NCBI RefSeq assembly: GCF_003228315.1
Contig: NZ_CP029693.1
Location: forward strand, 4,932,501 to 4,996,500
Source of the DNA: Pseudomonas putida
GTDB lineage: Bacteria > Pseudomonadota > Gammaproteobacteria > Pseudomonadales > Pseudomonadaceae
DNA length: 64,000 nucleotides
Reading direction: 5' to 3'
Under the pieces are notes generated by a model. It was not told the DNA's origin. It made no database searches and saw only the letters and a program-made list of their open reading frames with translations. Shown one piece after another: positions 1-11,886 of this stretch. Each line of letters starts with the position of its first letter. The first letter of the stretch is position 1. The translations under genes were made by a program, and so were the position numbers.

Positions 1-2023
<2,023 letters not shown>

Positions 2024-2170
2024 TATAACACCCAAGCAATTTGCGTCGAAAGGCCAGATTGCGGTGTGTGAAGACGCAATGAACCGAAAGTTCGCGCAAC
2101 TCGCAAACACCGAAAGCTGTCACATACCCGATTCGCTGGAACGTTGAAAGACGCGTCAGCTCAAGAATTT

Positions 2171-2285
2171 CTTGACGACCATAGAGCATTGGAACCACCT
2201 GATCCCATCCCGAACTCAGAAGTGAAACGATGCATCGCCGATGGTAGTGTGGGGTTTCCCCATGTGAGAGTAGGTCATCGTCAAG
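2171..2285 (+). rRNA. 5S ribosomal RNA
   Basis: A 115-base unit begins CTTGACGACCATAGAGC and ends GTAGGTCATCGTCAAG; its ends are complementary, as in 5S rRNA. It contains the conserved CCGAACTCAGAAGTGAAACG loop. It sits about 150 bases after the 23S 3' end, the usual order in a Pseudomonas rrn operon. No tRNA gene was seen between or after the two rRNAs. Confidence 0.96.
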
Positions 2286-2296
2286 ATTAAATTCCG

Positions 2297-2332
2297 AAAC
2301 CCCAATTGCGAAAGCAGTTGGGGTTTTGTTTT
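2297..2332 (+). terminator. Rho-independent terminator of the rrn operon
   Basis: A 12-13 bp stem (AAACCCCAATTGC paired with GCAGTTGGGGTTT, one G-U pair) closes a GAAA tetraloop and is followed by a T-rich run. It lies 11 bases after the 5S gene. Confidence 0.9.
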
Positions 2333-2440
2333 TGCGCACGGAAAAGTTCACATCGCAACACCTGATAGCTCCCCGCTGCCACAGTCTCCCGACAATGCTA
2401 AGGTTCCGCCCTGGTATTTGTATTTTCCAAGGAAGCTTAT

Positions 2441-5400
2441 ATGCCGGACGCACCGTCCCTCAGTGCTGGTTTTATGGTGGTTCACGGTAACCGCCTGGAC
2501 GAATTGCGCAGTCTGGTGGTGAGCTGGATGCGCCGCTACCCGCTGGCTCCCCTGGAAAATGAGATTGCCCTGGTGCAGAGCAACGGCATTGCGCAGTGGC
2601 TGAAACTGGCGCTGGCCGAAGATGCTGAAAACGATGACATGGGCGGCTGCGGAATCGCCGCCGCCATCGACGTGCAACTGCCAGGCAGTTTCATGTGGCA
2701 GCTCTATCGCATGGTCTTGGGTCGTGACGAAATCCCCGCCAAATCCTTGCTCGATAAAGCCCCGCTGACCTGGCGCCTGATGCGCCTGCTACCGCAGCTG
2801 ATCAATCAACCGCACTTCGAACCCCTGCAACGCTTTCTGACCAACGACACCGATTTGCGCAAGCGCTATCAGTTGGCTGAGCGCCTGGCCGACCTGTTCG
2901 ACCAATATCAGGTGTACCGCGCGGACTGGCTCGAAGACTGGGCGCAAGGCCGGCATCAACTGCGCAACGGCAGAGGTGAAGCCAAGCCCCTTCCTCCCGC
3001 CAACTGCTGGCAAGCGGAACTATGGCGTGCGCTGTTGCTGGATGTCGGCGAAGAGGGCATGGCGCAGAGCCGTGCCGGTGTCCATCAGCGCTTCATCGAG
3101 CGCATCAACAATCTCGACACAGCTCCCCAAGGCCTGCCTTCCCGAGTGATCGTTTTCGGGATTTCCTCGCTGCCTGCCCAGGCCCTGGAAGCGTTGGCCG
3201 GGTTGGCTCGATTCAGTCAGGTGCTGCTGTGCGTACACAACCCGTGCCGCCATCACTGGGCGGACATCGTCGCCGACAAAGACCTCCTGCGACATCAATA
3301 CAAACGCCAGGCCCGCAAGAGCGGCATGCCGGTTGTGCTCGACCCGCAAACCCTGCACCAGCACGCCCATCCGCTGCTGGCCGCCTGGGGCAAACAGGGG
3401 CGTGACTACATCAATCTGCTCGACAGCTACGACGATCCGAACAGCTATCGCTCAGCCTTCCGCGACGGTCGTATCGATCTGTTCAGCGACAGCCAGCCAT
3501 CGAACATGCTCAATCAGCTGCAGGACGACATCCTTGAATTACGTCCCCTCAACGAAACGCGCGAACGCTGGCCCGCCATCGAGACAAAGCAGGATCAATC
3601 GATCCGTTTTCACATCGCCCACAGCGCCCAGCGTGAAGTAGAGATCCTCCACGATCAGTTGCTCGCGCGCTTCAGTGCTGACCCCGATTTGCGCCCCCGG
3701 GACGTAATCGTCATGGTCCCGGACATCGACAGTTATGCACCGCACATTCGCGCCGTGTTCGGCCAACTCGATCGTCACGACCCACGCTTCATCCCCTTCA
3801 CCATGGCCGACCAGGGCCAGCGCGGACGCGACCCACTGCTGATTGCCGTCGAACACCTGCTCAAACTGCCTGATAGTCGATTCCCCGTCAGCGAGATTCT
3901 CGATCTGCTCGACGTGCCAGCCTTGCGCGCCCGCTTCGGTGTCGAAGAACGCGACCTGCCGACCTTGCATAGCTGGATCGAGGGCGCCGGCATTCGCTGG
4001 GGCATGAATGCCGAGCAACGTGCAGGGCTCGGCTTACCCGAAGCCCTGGAGCAGAACAGTTGGTGTTTCGGCCTGCGCCGCATGCTGCTTGGTTACGCCG
4101 TCGGCAGTGCAAACACGTATGGCGGCATCGAGCCCTACGATGAAATTGGCGGGTTGGATGCCGCACTCATCGGCCCGTTGGTTTCGCTACTGGACGCCCT
4201 GGAAATCGCCCACCGCGAACTCACGCAACCGGCATCGCCCGCTCAGTGGAGCCTGCGCATGCAGGCATTGACCTCGCTGTTCTTCCAGGCCACCAACGAA
4301 CATGACGACTTCCTGCTCACGCAGCTTGAGGAACTAAGGGAAGCCTGGCTGGAAAACTGCGAGTCGGTCGGCCTGCAGGATGAATTGCCGCTGACCGTCG
4401 TCCGTGAAGCCTGGCTGGCCGGTCTGGATCAAGGGCGCCTGTCCCAGCGTTTCCTCGCCGGCGCCGTGAACTTCTGCACCTTGATGCCGATGCGGGCGAT
4501 CCCTTTCAAACTGGTGTGCCTGCTGGGCATGAATGACGGTGACTACCCCCGCGCACAACCGCCGCTGGACTTCGACCTCATGGGCAGCGACTACCGCCCC
4601 GGCGATCGTTCGCGACGCGAAGATGACCGCTACCTGTTGCTCGAAGCACTGCTATCGGCACGTGACCAGCTCTATATCAGCTGGGTCGGCCGCAGCATTC
4701 GCGATAACAGCGAGCGCCCCGCCTCGGTACTGATCGGCCAACTGCGTGACCATCTGGCCAGCGGTTGGCAATCGAGCGACCCAGCGCAAGATGTGCTCGA
4801 AGCCCTGACGCAGGAACACCCCCTGCAACCCTTCAGCGCCCGCTACTTCCATGAAGGCGATGACCTGTTCAGCTACGCCAGCGAGTGGCAGGCGCTTCAT
4901 CAGTCGCCACACCAGACAGCGCAAAACCAAATCCTCGAGCCCCACGTGCAGGAAGAGCCCTTGAGCATCGGCCAGCTCCAGGACTTCCTGCGCAACCCGG
5001 TGCGGCATTTCTTCAGTCAAAGGCTGAAGGTGTTCTTCGAGGCCGCCGAAGTGCCACTGGCCGACGAGGAACCCTTCGTTCTCGACGCGCTGCAGCGCTA
5101 CAGCCTCAGCGACAACTTGCTCAAAGCTGCACTGACCGAGACGGACAACCCCGAACAGGCACTGCAAGCGCAGGCACGACGCCTGCAAAACAGTGGACTG
5201 CTGCCCATGGCCGGGTTTGGCGAAAGCCTTCAGCGAGAACTGATCGAGCCACTGCCCGACCTGCTGCAGCGTTACCAACAACTGCTGGCCCTGTGGCCAA
5301 CACCACTGACCAGTACGCTGCCAGTAAGTCTGGAACTGCATGAATTGTGCGTTGAAGGCTGGCTCGGTGGCCTGCATCAACGCGCCGATGGTGGATTGTT

Positions 5401-5893
5401 GTCCGTCACCACGATCCCCAACAGCATCGGCTCCATCAAGTCGCGCAAATGGCATCGGCTGACGCGGCCATGGGTCGACCATCTGATCGCCTGCGCCAGT
5501 GGCCTCGACTTGACCACTGCCCTGGTGGCCAGCGATGACAGCCTGATGATTGCACCCATGGACGTGGAACCGGCCCGCAAGATCCTCGGCGATCTGTTGC
5601 TCGCCTGGCAATCCGGCATGCGCCAGCCGCTGCCCATCGCTGTCAAGACCGCCTTCGCCTGGCTGGGCCAGACCGATCCGGTCAAAGCCGAGGCAGCTGC
5701 GCGCAAGGCCTATGAAGGCGATGGCTTGACCACCGATGGTGAGCGCCGCGAAAGCGTGGCACTCGCTCGGCAATTTGCCGATTACGATGCGCTGGTCGCC
5801 GACGAGACCTTCGTCGATTGGTGTGACGCACTGTACCGACCGTTACTCGAAGCCCCCTGGCGTTCGATGTCCAGCGAGGAGGCACGCCCATGA
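2441..5893 (+). CDS. recC: RecC, exodeoxyribonuclease V gamma subunit
   Basis: RecC is the Chi-recognition and scaffold subunit of the RecBCD helicase-nuclease, which resects double-strand breaks and loads RecA in the cytoplasm. The 1150-residue protein has the RecC N-terminus (VVHGNRLDELRSLVV, then LVQSNGIAQWLKLAL), a mid-protein PMRAIPFKLVCLLGMNDGDY stretch and a C-terminal domain with the RecC-type LSIGQLQDFLRNPVRHFF motif. RecC is a catalytically dead helicase-nuclease paralogue, so absent Walker residues are expected. The ATG at 2441 follows an AAGGAAG ribosome site at 2429. It heads recC-recB-recD and overlaps recB by 4 bases. Confidence 0.96.
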   Translation: MPDAPSLSAGFMVVHGNRLDELRSLVVSWMRRYPLAPLENEIALVQSNGIAQWLKLALAEDAENDDMGGCGIAAAIDVQLPGSFMWQLYRMVLGRDEIPAKSLLDKAPLTWRLMRLLPQLINQPHFEPLQRFLTNDTDLRKRYQLAERLADLFDQYQVYRADWLEDWAQGRHQLRNGRGEAKPLPPANCWQAELWRALLLDVGEEGMAQSRAGVHQRFIERINNLDTAPQGLPSRVIVFGISSLPAQALEALAGLARFSQVLLCVHNPCRHHWADIVADKDLLRHQYKRQARKSGMPVVLDPQTLHQHAHPLLAAWGKQGRDYINLLDSYDDPNSYRSAFRDGRIDLFSDSQPSNMLNQLQDDILELRPLNETRERWPAIETKQDQSIRFHIAHSAQREVEILHDQLLARFSADPDLRPRDVIVMVPDIDSYAPHIRAVFGQLDRHDPRFIPFTMADQGQRGRDPLLIAVEHLLKLPDSRFPVSEILDLLDVPALRARFGVEERDLPTLHSWIEGAGIRWGMNAEQRAGLGLPEALEQNSWCFGLRRMLLGYAVGSANTYGGIEPYDEIGGLDAALIGPLVSLLDALEIAHRELTQPASPAQWSLRMQALTSLFFQATNEHDDFLLTQLEELREAWLENCESVGLQDELPLTVVREAWLAGLDQGRLSQRFLAGAVNFCTLMPMRAIPFKLVCLLGMNDGDYPRAQPPLDFDLMGSDYRPGDRSRREDDRYLLLEALLSARDQLYISWVGRSIRDNSERPASVLIGQLRDHLASGWQSSDPAQDVLEALTQEHPLQPFSARYFHEGDDLFSYASEWQALHQSPHQTAQNQILEPHVQEEPLSIGQLQDFLRNPVRHFFSQRLKVFFEAAEVPLADEEPFVLDALQRYSLSDNLLKAALTETDNPEQALQAQARRLQNSGLLPMAGFGESLQRELIEPLPDLLQRYQQLLALWPTPLTSTLPVSLELHELCVEGWLGGLHQRADGGLLSVTTIPNSIGSIKSRKWHRLTRPWVDHLIACASGLDLTTALVASDDSLMIAPMDVEPARKILGDLLLAWQSGMRQPLPIAVKTAFAWLGQTDPVKAEAAARKAYEGDGLTTDGERRESVALARQFADYDALVADETFVDWCDALYRPLLEAPWRSMSSEEARP

Positions 5894-8800
5894 CCACCAA
5901 GACTCCCCTGGCCCTGGCATTCCCGCTGCGCGGCAGCCAATTGATCGAAGCCAGTGCCGGCACCGGCAAGACCTTCACCATTTCCGCCCTGTACCTGCGA
6001 CTTGTGCTCGGTCATGGCGATGAAATCAACGGTTTTGGTCGCGAACTGCTGCCACCGCAAATCCTTGTCGTGACCTTTACCGACGCCGCCACCAAGGAAC
6101 TGCGTGAGCGTATTCGTACCCGTCTGGCCGAAGCCGCGCGTTTTTTCCGCGAAGAAACCCCGGCACCCGACAGCCTGATTGCCGAACTGCGCGAAGCTTA
6201 TTTGCCCGAGCAATGGGCCGGTTGCGCCAACCGCCTGGACATCGCCGCGCAGTGGATGGATGAAGCCGCGGTGTCGACGATCCACAGTTGGTGTCAGCGC
6301 ATGTTGCGCGAGCACGCCTTCGACAGTGGCAGCCTGTTTACCCAGACCCTGGAAACCGATCACAGCGATTTGCTCGGCGAAGTCCTGCGCGACTACTGGC
6401 GACTGTTTTGCTACCCGATGCAAGGCGATGCACTGAACTGGGTACGCAACAATTGGGGTGGGCCGGCAGCGTTGTTGCCACGGATTCGCGGACTGTTTGC
6501 CAGCGAGCGGGACAGGGTCGAAACCCGCGAACCTGCCGAGCTGATCATGGAATGCCTGCAGGAACGACGAGCCGCGCTGTTGGAGCTCAAGACACCGTGG
6601 CTTCAGTGGGCTGACGAGTTGCTCGCCCTTTGCCACGAAGGCGTCGCCAGCAAGAGCGTCGACGGACGCAAGATGCAGGCGCGTTACTTCGAGCCCTGGT
6701 TCGAGAAAATCAAGGCCTGGGCGCAAGACGAAACCCTCGAGCAACTGGACATCGGCACCGGCTTCACTCGCCTGACGCCCGAGGGCATGGCTGAAGCCTG
6801 GAAGAAGGGCCCGGTTCCCGATCACCCCGGCCTTGATGCCATGCACGCCTTGAAAGCCACCCTTGATGGCCTGCCGACGCCCGATGCAGCGGTGTTGCAG
6901 CACGCGGCCCATTGGGTCGGTGCGCGCTTCGAGGAAGAAAAACGTCGCCGCGCGGAAATGGGTTTCGACGACATGCTGCTGCGCCTGGACGCCGCCTTGC
7001 AGGCCGACGGTGGCGAGCGCCTGGCCACCTTGATCCGCGAACAGTTCCCGGTGGCGCTCATCGACGAATTCCAGGACACCGACCCGGTGCAGTACCGCAT
7101 CTTCGAGAGCATCTACCGCATCGAAGACAACAACCCCGAGAGCGGCCTGTTCCTGATCGGCGACCCGAAACAGGCGATCTACGCTTTCCGCGGCGCCGAC
7201 ATCTACACCTATCTGCGCGCCCGCCAAGCCACCACCGGCCGCCTGCACACCCTGGGCACCAACTTTCGCTCCAGCCACGGCATGGTCAGTGCGGTGAACC
7301 ATGTCTTCGAACGTGCCGAGAAGCGCGAAACCGGACGGGGTGCATTCCTGTTCCGTGACAGCAACGGCGACAATCCTGTGCCGTTTTTGCCGGTCAATTC
7401 TCAGGGGCGCAAGGAGGTCCTGCGGATCGAAGGCCTGGCCGTGCCTGCACTGAACATCTGGCACTTGCCGGCGGAGCAACCGTTGTCCGGTGCGGTGTAC
7501 CGGCAACAACTGGCGGCCGCCTGTGCCAGCGAAATCACCGCTTTGCTCAACGGTGGCCAGCAAGGCCGCGCGGTGTTCATCCAGGACGGCAAGGAGCCCA
7601 GAGGCCTGCTGCCGGCGGACATCGCCATCCTGGTTCGCGATGGCAAGGAGGCGCAGGCCGTGCGTGCCGAACTCAATGCACGTGGCGTGCGCAGCGTCTA
7701 TCTGTCGGACAAGGACTCGGTGTTCGCCGCCCAGGAAGCGCACGACCTGCTGACCTGGCTCAAGGCCTGCGCCGAACCCGATGTCGAGCGACCGTTGCGA
7801 GCGGCCCTGGCCTGCATCACCCTCAATCTGTCGCTGGCGGAATTGGAGCAACTCAATCAGGACGAGATGGCCTGGGAAGCACGGGTCATGCAGTTCCGTC
7901 GTTATCGCGAGATCTGGCGCAAGCAGGGCGTGTTGCCGATGCTGCGTTGCCTGTTGCATGACTTCCAACTGCCCCAGGCCCTGATTGCCCGCAGCGATGG
8001 CGAGCGGGTGCTGACCAACCTCTTGCACCTGTGCGAATTGCTGCAACAGGCCGCCGCCGAACTGGATGGCGAACAGGCACTGATCCGGCACTTGTCCGAG
8101 CATCTGGCGCTCTCCGGTCAAGCGGGCGAGGAGCAGATCCTGCGCCTGGAAAGTGACGAGCAACTGGTCAAGGTGGTGACCATCCACAAGTCCAAGGGTC
8201 TTGAATATCCATTGGTGTTCCTGCCGTTCATTTGCTCGGCGAAACCGGTGGACGGCAGCCGCCTGCCGTTGCACTACCACGACGCCAGCGGCAAGGCACA
8301 GGTGACGTTGAACCCGACCGCCGAGTTGATTGCCCTGGCCGACGACGAACGACTGGCGGAAGATCTGCGCCTGCTTTACGTGGCCCTGACCCGGGCCCGG
8401 CATGCCTGCTGGCTCGGGGTGACGGACCTCAAGCGCGGCAGCAACAACAGTTCGGTGTTGCACTTGTCGGCGCTCGGTTACCTGCTGGGCGGTGGCGCCG
8501 CGCTGACCGAGTCTCAACAGCTCAATGGCTGGCTCCGGGACTTGCAGCAGGATTGCCCCGCACTGGCCTACGGCGAAATGCCCGAAGCCACGGCCGAGCA
8601 CTATCACCCGCCACAAAACACAGCGGCATTGCGTGCCCCGCTGATGCCCAAGCGCAAGGCCAGCGAAAACTGGTGGATCGCCTCGTACAGCGCATTGCGC
8701 CTGAGCGACGTGCTGAGCGACGGCAACGACCAATCGCCGGAAAGCCCACAGGCCCAAAAACTCTTTGACGACGAACGCCTCGATCCGCAAGCGCCCCGGG

Positions 8801-9582
8801 AGATGCTCGCCGGCGGCGCGGATATCCATCGATTCCCCCGTGGTCCGAACCCGGGCACCTTTCTGCATGGCCTGCTCGAGTGGGCGGGCGACGAAGGTTT
8901 TGCCGTCACGCCGCAAGCCGTGGAGGACGCCATCGCCCGCCGCTGCAATCGCCGTGGCTGGAAAGGCTGGATCACCACGCTGAGCGAGTGGTTGCAGCAC
9001 CTGCTCAAGTCACCCTTGCCGGTGGGCGCGGGCGAGCAGCCGGTGGTGCTGGAGCACCTGAGACAGTACCAGGTCGAAATGGAATTCTGGTTCGCCAGCC
9101 ACAAGGTCGATGTGCTCAAGCTCGATGCGCTGGTGCGCCAATACACCCACAACGGCATGCCTCGCCTGAGCGCCGAGCCGGTGTTGCTCAACGGCATGTT
9201 CAAGGGCTTTGTCGACCTGACCTTCGAGCACGACGGTCGCTATTACGTCGCCGACTACAAGTCCAACTGGCTGGGCGCGGATGACTCGGCATACACCGAA
9301 CAGGCCATGGAACAGTCGATTCTCGATAACCGCTACGACCTGCAATACGTGCTCTACCTGCTGGCCCTGCATCGCCAGCTCAAGACCCGATTGGCCGATT
9401 ACGACTACGACCGGCATGTGGGGGGGGCGCTGTATCTGTTCCTGCGCGGTACCCGCTCGCCCACTCAGGGAGCGTATTTTGCCCGCCCGGCCAGAGAACT
9501 GATCGAGCGCCTGGACCGCATGTTCCAGGGCAAAGCCGAACCGAAAGCCGAACCGGCGTGGGAACAGGGAGTCTTGCTATGA
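5890..9582 (+). CDS. recB: RecB, exodeoxyribonuclease V beta subunit
   Basis: RecB is the 3'-5' helicase and the only nuclease of RecBCD. The 1230-residue protein shows superfamily 1 helicase motifs: Walker A ASAGTGKT at residues 21-28, IDEFQDTDP near 392, GDPKQAIYAFRGAD near 424, TIHKSKGLEYPLVF near 762 and LLYVALTRARH near 828. The C-terminal nuclease domain keeps the catalytic pattern D...DYK (FVDLTF, then VADYKSNW near 1110-1130). Its ATG overlaps the recC stop as ATGA, and its stop overlaps the recD start in the same way, which suggests translational coupling for a complex needing matched subunits. Confidence 0.97.
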   Translation: MTTKTPLALAFPLRGSQLIEASAGTGKTFTISALYLRLVLGHGDEINGFGRELLPPQILVVTFTDAATKELRERIRTRLAEAARFFREETPAPDSLIAELREAYLPEQWAGCANRLDIAAQWMDEAAVSTIHSWCQRMLREHAFDSGSLFTQTLETDHSDLLGEVLRDYWRLFCYPMQGDALNWVRNNWGGPAALLPRIRGLFASERDRVETREPAELIMECLQERRAALLELKTPWLQWADELLALCHEGVASKSVDGRKMQARYFEPWFEKIKAWAQDETLEQLDIGTGFTRLTPEGMAEAWKKGPVPDHPGLDAMHALKATLDGLPTPDAAVLQHAAHWVGARFEEEKRRRAEMGFDDMLLRLDAALQADGGERLATLIREQFPVALIDEFQDTDPVQYRIFESIYRIEDNNPESGLFLIGDPKQAIYAFRGADIYTYLRARQATTGRLHTLGTNFRSSHGMVSAVNHVFERAEKRETGRGAFLFRDSNGDNPVPFLPVNSQGRKEVLRIEGLAVPALNIWHLPAEQPLSGAVYRQQLAAACASEITALLNGGQQGRAVFIQDGKEPRGLLPADIAILVRDGKEAQAVRAELNARGVRSVYLSDKDSVFAAQEAHDLLTWLKACAEPDVERPLRAALACITLNLSLAELEQLNQDEMAWEARVMQFRRYREIWRKQGVLPMLRCLLHDFQLPQALIARSDGERVLTNLLHLCELLQQAAAELDGEQALIRHLSEHLALSGQAGEEQILRLESDEQLVKVVTIHKSKGLEYPLVFLPFICSAKPVDGSRLPLHYHDASGKAQVTLNPTAELIALADDERLAEDLRLLYVALTRARHACWLGVTDLKRGSNNSSVLHLSALGYLLGGGAALTESQQLNGWLRDLQQDCPALAYGEMPEATAEHYHPPQNTAALRAPLMPKRKASENWWIASYSALRLSDVLSDGNDQSPESPQAQKLFDDERLDPQAPREMLAGGADIHRFPRGPNPGTFLHGLLEWAGDEGFAVTPQAVEDAIARRCNRRGWKGWITTLSEWLQHLLKSPLPVGAGEQPVVLEHLRQYQVEMEFWFASHKVDVLKLDALVRQYTHNGMPRLSAEPVLLNGMFKGFVDLTFEHDGRYYVADYKSNWLGADDSAYTEQAMEQSILDNRYDLQYVLYLLALHRQLKTRLADYDYDRHVGGALYLFLRGTRSPTQGAYFARPARELIERLDRMFQGKAEPKAEPAWEQGVLL

Positions 9583-11696
9583 GCCGTACCTTCGCCGATG
9601 TGCTGCCGACGCCGTTGGCAGACGACAGCCTGGCGGATCTCGCGCCCCTGAGCCGTGCCGACGACTTGCTGCTGTTGCTCACGCGCTGGGTCGAACGCGG
9701 CTGGCTGCGGGCGCTGGACAAAGCCTTCGTGGCCTTCCTGCATGAGCTGGCCCCGGATGATGATCCGCTGGTGTTGCTGGCTGCCGCGTTGACCAGCCAT
9801 CAACTGGGCCATGGGCACGTCTGCCTGGACCTGTTCGAAACCCTGAAAGAGCCGGACTTCGCCCTGTCGCTGCCGCCGGAGGGCGATGTGCAGGGTGGCG
9901 CGATGTTGCTGCCGTCACAGTTGCTGGCAGCGCTGGATGGTGCCCATTGGTGCAAGGTGCTGGCAGCCGGAAGTCTGGTCGCTCTGGCGGTTGATACCAG
10001 CGAAGCCGCGCAGCATCGGCCGCTGGTGTTGTGCGGCAAGCGCCTCTACCTGCGTCGCTACTGGGCCTACGAGCGGCGGATCGATCATTCGCTGCGTCAG
10101 CGCCTGGCGGTGCACGAAGCCGCACCGAATGACTTGCCACAGCGCCTGACCGGCCTGTTTGGCCCGGCCCGACCCGGCGAGGTGATCGACTGGCAGAAGC
10201 TCGCCTGTGCCCTGGCCACTCGCAGGGCCTTCAGCATCGTCACCGGTGGTCCGGGCACCGGCAAGACCACCACGGTGGTGCGCCTGCTGGCGTTGCTCCA
10301 GGCCCCGGCGGTCGAGGCCGGCCAGCCATTGCGCATTCGTCTGGCGGCACCCACCGGCAAGGCGGCCGCGCGGTTGACCGAATCCATCAGCCAGCAGGTG
10401 CGTACGCTCAAGGTCAGCGACGACATTCGCAACAAGATCCCGTCCGACGTCACCACCGTCCACCGCTTGCTCGGCAGCCGCCCGGGCACCCGGCATTTCC
10501 GCCACCATGCCGGCAATCGCCTGCCGCTGGATGTGCTGGTGGTGGACGAAGCCTCGATGATTGACCTGGAAATGATGGCCAACCTGCTGGATGCGTTGCC
10601 GCCCCATGCGCGTCTGGTGCTGCTGGGCGACAAGGACCAGTTGGCCTCGGTGGAGGCCGGCGCGGTGCTGGGCGATTTGTGTCGCGATGCCGAGGCGGGG
10701 TGGTACAGCCCGCAGACGCGTCAGTGGCTGGAGTCGGTCAGCGGCGAAAACCTGCAAGCCGGCGGGTTGCAGGAAGACACCCAGGGCGCCCATCCTCTGG
10801 CACAGCAGGTGGTGATGTTGCGCCATTCGCGACGTTTCGGCGAAGGCAGCGGCATCGGCCAGTTGGCCCGTTGGGTCAACCAGCAGCAGCCCGAGGAAGC
10901 GCGCAAGTTGCTGGTGGCGCGCAGTCACGGCGACGTGTTCAGCGTATCCCTCAAGCATGAACAGGACCGTGCGCTGGAGCGCTTGTTGCTCGAAGGTCAT
11001 GGCGAAGGACCGCAGGGTTATCGGCATTACCTGAGCCTGTTGCGCAACCAGCGGCCGGCAGCGGATACCGCCCTCGATGATGGGCGCTGGATGGAGTGGG
11101 CGCGCGAGGTTCTGCAAGCGTTCGATGCCTTCCAGTTGTTGTGCGCGGTGCGCAAGGGGCCATGGGGCGTGGAAGGGCTCAATCAGCGGGTCACCGAGGC
11201 GTTGCTCAAGGCCCGGCTGATCGAAAGCGACCAGCAGTGGTATGAAGGGCGCCCCGTTCTGATGACACGCAACGACTACGGCCTGGGTTTGATGAACGGC
11301 GATATCGGCATCGCGCTCAAACTCCCCGAGCGCGATGGCCCTGAAGCCGGCAAGCAGGTGCTGCGCGTGGCGTTCCCGCGCAATGACGGGCAGGGCGGGG
11401 TGCGTTTTGTCCTGCCAAGCCGCCTCAACGATGTCGAGACGGTGTTCGCCATGACCGTGCACAAATCCCAGGGCTCGGAGTTTGCCCATACCGCACTGAT
11501 CCTGCCGGATGCCCTGAACCCGGTGCTCACCAAGGAACTGATCTACACCGGAATCACTCGGGCCAAGGACTGGTTCACCCTGATCGAACCCCGTGGCGGC
11601 GTCTTCGAAGAGGCCGTGAAGCGCAAGGTCAAGCGCTTGAGCGGGCTGATGCTGGAACTCAAGGACGGCATCGATACCCCCCTCACTGAAAACTGA
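9579..11696 (+). CDS. recD: RecD, exodeoxyribonuclease V alpha subunit
   Basis: RecD is the 5'-3' helicase of RecBCD. The 705-residue protein has a Walker A motif (GGPGTGKTTT near residue 224), VVDEASMIDLEMM near 320, GDKDQLASVEAGAVLGD near 350 and the C-terminal AMTVHKSQGSEF motif near 624, all typical of RecD superfamily 1B helicases. The ATG at 9579 overlaps the recB stop as ATGA and follows AGGGAG at 9566; a GTG seven codons earlier at 9558 is possible, but the coupled ATG fits the pattern of recC-recB. The gene ends four bases before a REP dyad that may form the transcript's 3' end. Confidence 0.96.
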   Translation: MSRTFADVLPTPLADDSLADLAPLSRADDLLLLLTRWVERGWLRALDKAFVAFLHELAPDDDPLVLLAAALTSHQLGHGHVCLDLFETLKEPDFALSLPPEGDVQGGAMLLPSQLLAALDGAHWCKVLAAGSLVALAVDTSEAAQHRPLVLCGKRLYLRRYWAYERRIDHSLRQRLAVHEAAPNDLPQRLTGLFGPARPGEVIDWQKLACALATRRAFSIVTGGPGTGKTTTVVRLLALLQAPAVEAGQPLRIRLAAPTGKAAARLTESISQQVRTLKVSDDIRNKIPSDVTTVHRLLGSRPGTRHFRHHAGNRLPLDVLVVDEASMIDLEMMANLLDALPPHARLVLLGDKDQLASVEAGAVLGDLCRDAEAGWYSPQTRQWLESVSGENLQAGGLQEDTQGAHPLAQQVVMLRHSRRFGEGSGIGQLARWVNQQQPEEARKLLVARSHGDVFSVSLKHEQDRALERLLLEGHGEGPQGYRHYLSLLRNQRPAADTALDDGRWMEWAREVLQAFDAFQLLCAVRKGPWGVEGLNQRVTEALLKARLIESDQQWYEGRPVLMTRNDYGLGLMNGDIGIALKLPERDGPEAGKQVLRVAFPRNDGQGGVRFVLPSRLNDVETVFAMTVHKSQGSEFAHTALILPDALNPVLTKELIYTGITRAKDWFTLIEPRGGVFEEAVKRKVKRLSGLMLELKDGIDTPLTEN

Positions 11697-11700
11697 AACT

Positions 11701-11799
11701 GTAGGAGCGAGCCTGCTCGCGATGGACTCAAGAACACCGCGTGCATCCAGCAAGCACACGTAATCGTTCACGACCATCGCGAGCCTGCTCGCTCCTACA
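11701..11799. repeat. REP dyad (REPIN-like), GAGCGAGCCTGCTCGCGATGG type
   Basis: Two inverted copies of a 25-26 base REP face each other: GTAGGAGCGAGCCTGCTCGC at 11701 and GCGAGCCTGCTCGCTCCTAC ending at 11798, separated by about 47 bases. In the right copy the loop reads CCT where the exact inverse would be AGG, so its core is turned round relative to the flanks. The dyad lies just after recD. Confidence 0.9.
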
Positions 11800-11886
11800 G
11801 TCGCGCCCTACACCCGGTTTCGCCGGCGTACCATCGCTATGCTATCGTTGCGGCATCATTTGCTTACGATTGAAGAGAATTTCCGC

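Noticed and set aside
2024..2170. A tRNA gene between or after the rRNA genes
   Set aside because: No cloverleaf with T-loop GGTTCRA and CCA end could be found in the spacers.
5782..9000. A 1072-codon open frame on the minus strand opposite recB
   Set aside because: It mirrors recB, whose helicase and nuclease motifs are all intact. The antisense protein is rich in Gln, His and Arg with no domain, which is what high-GC codon use produces on the other strand.
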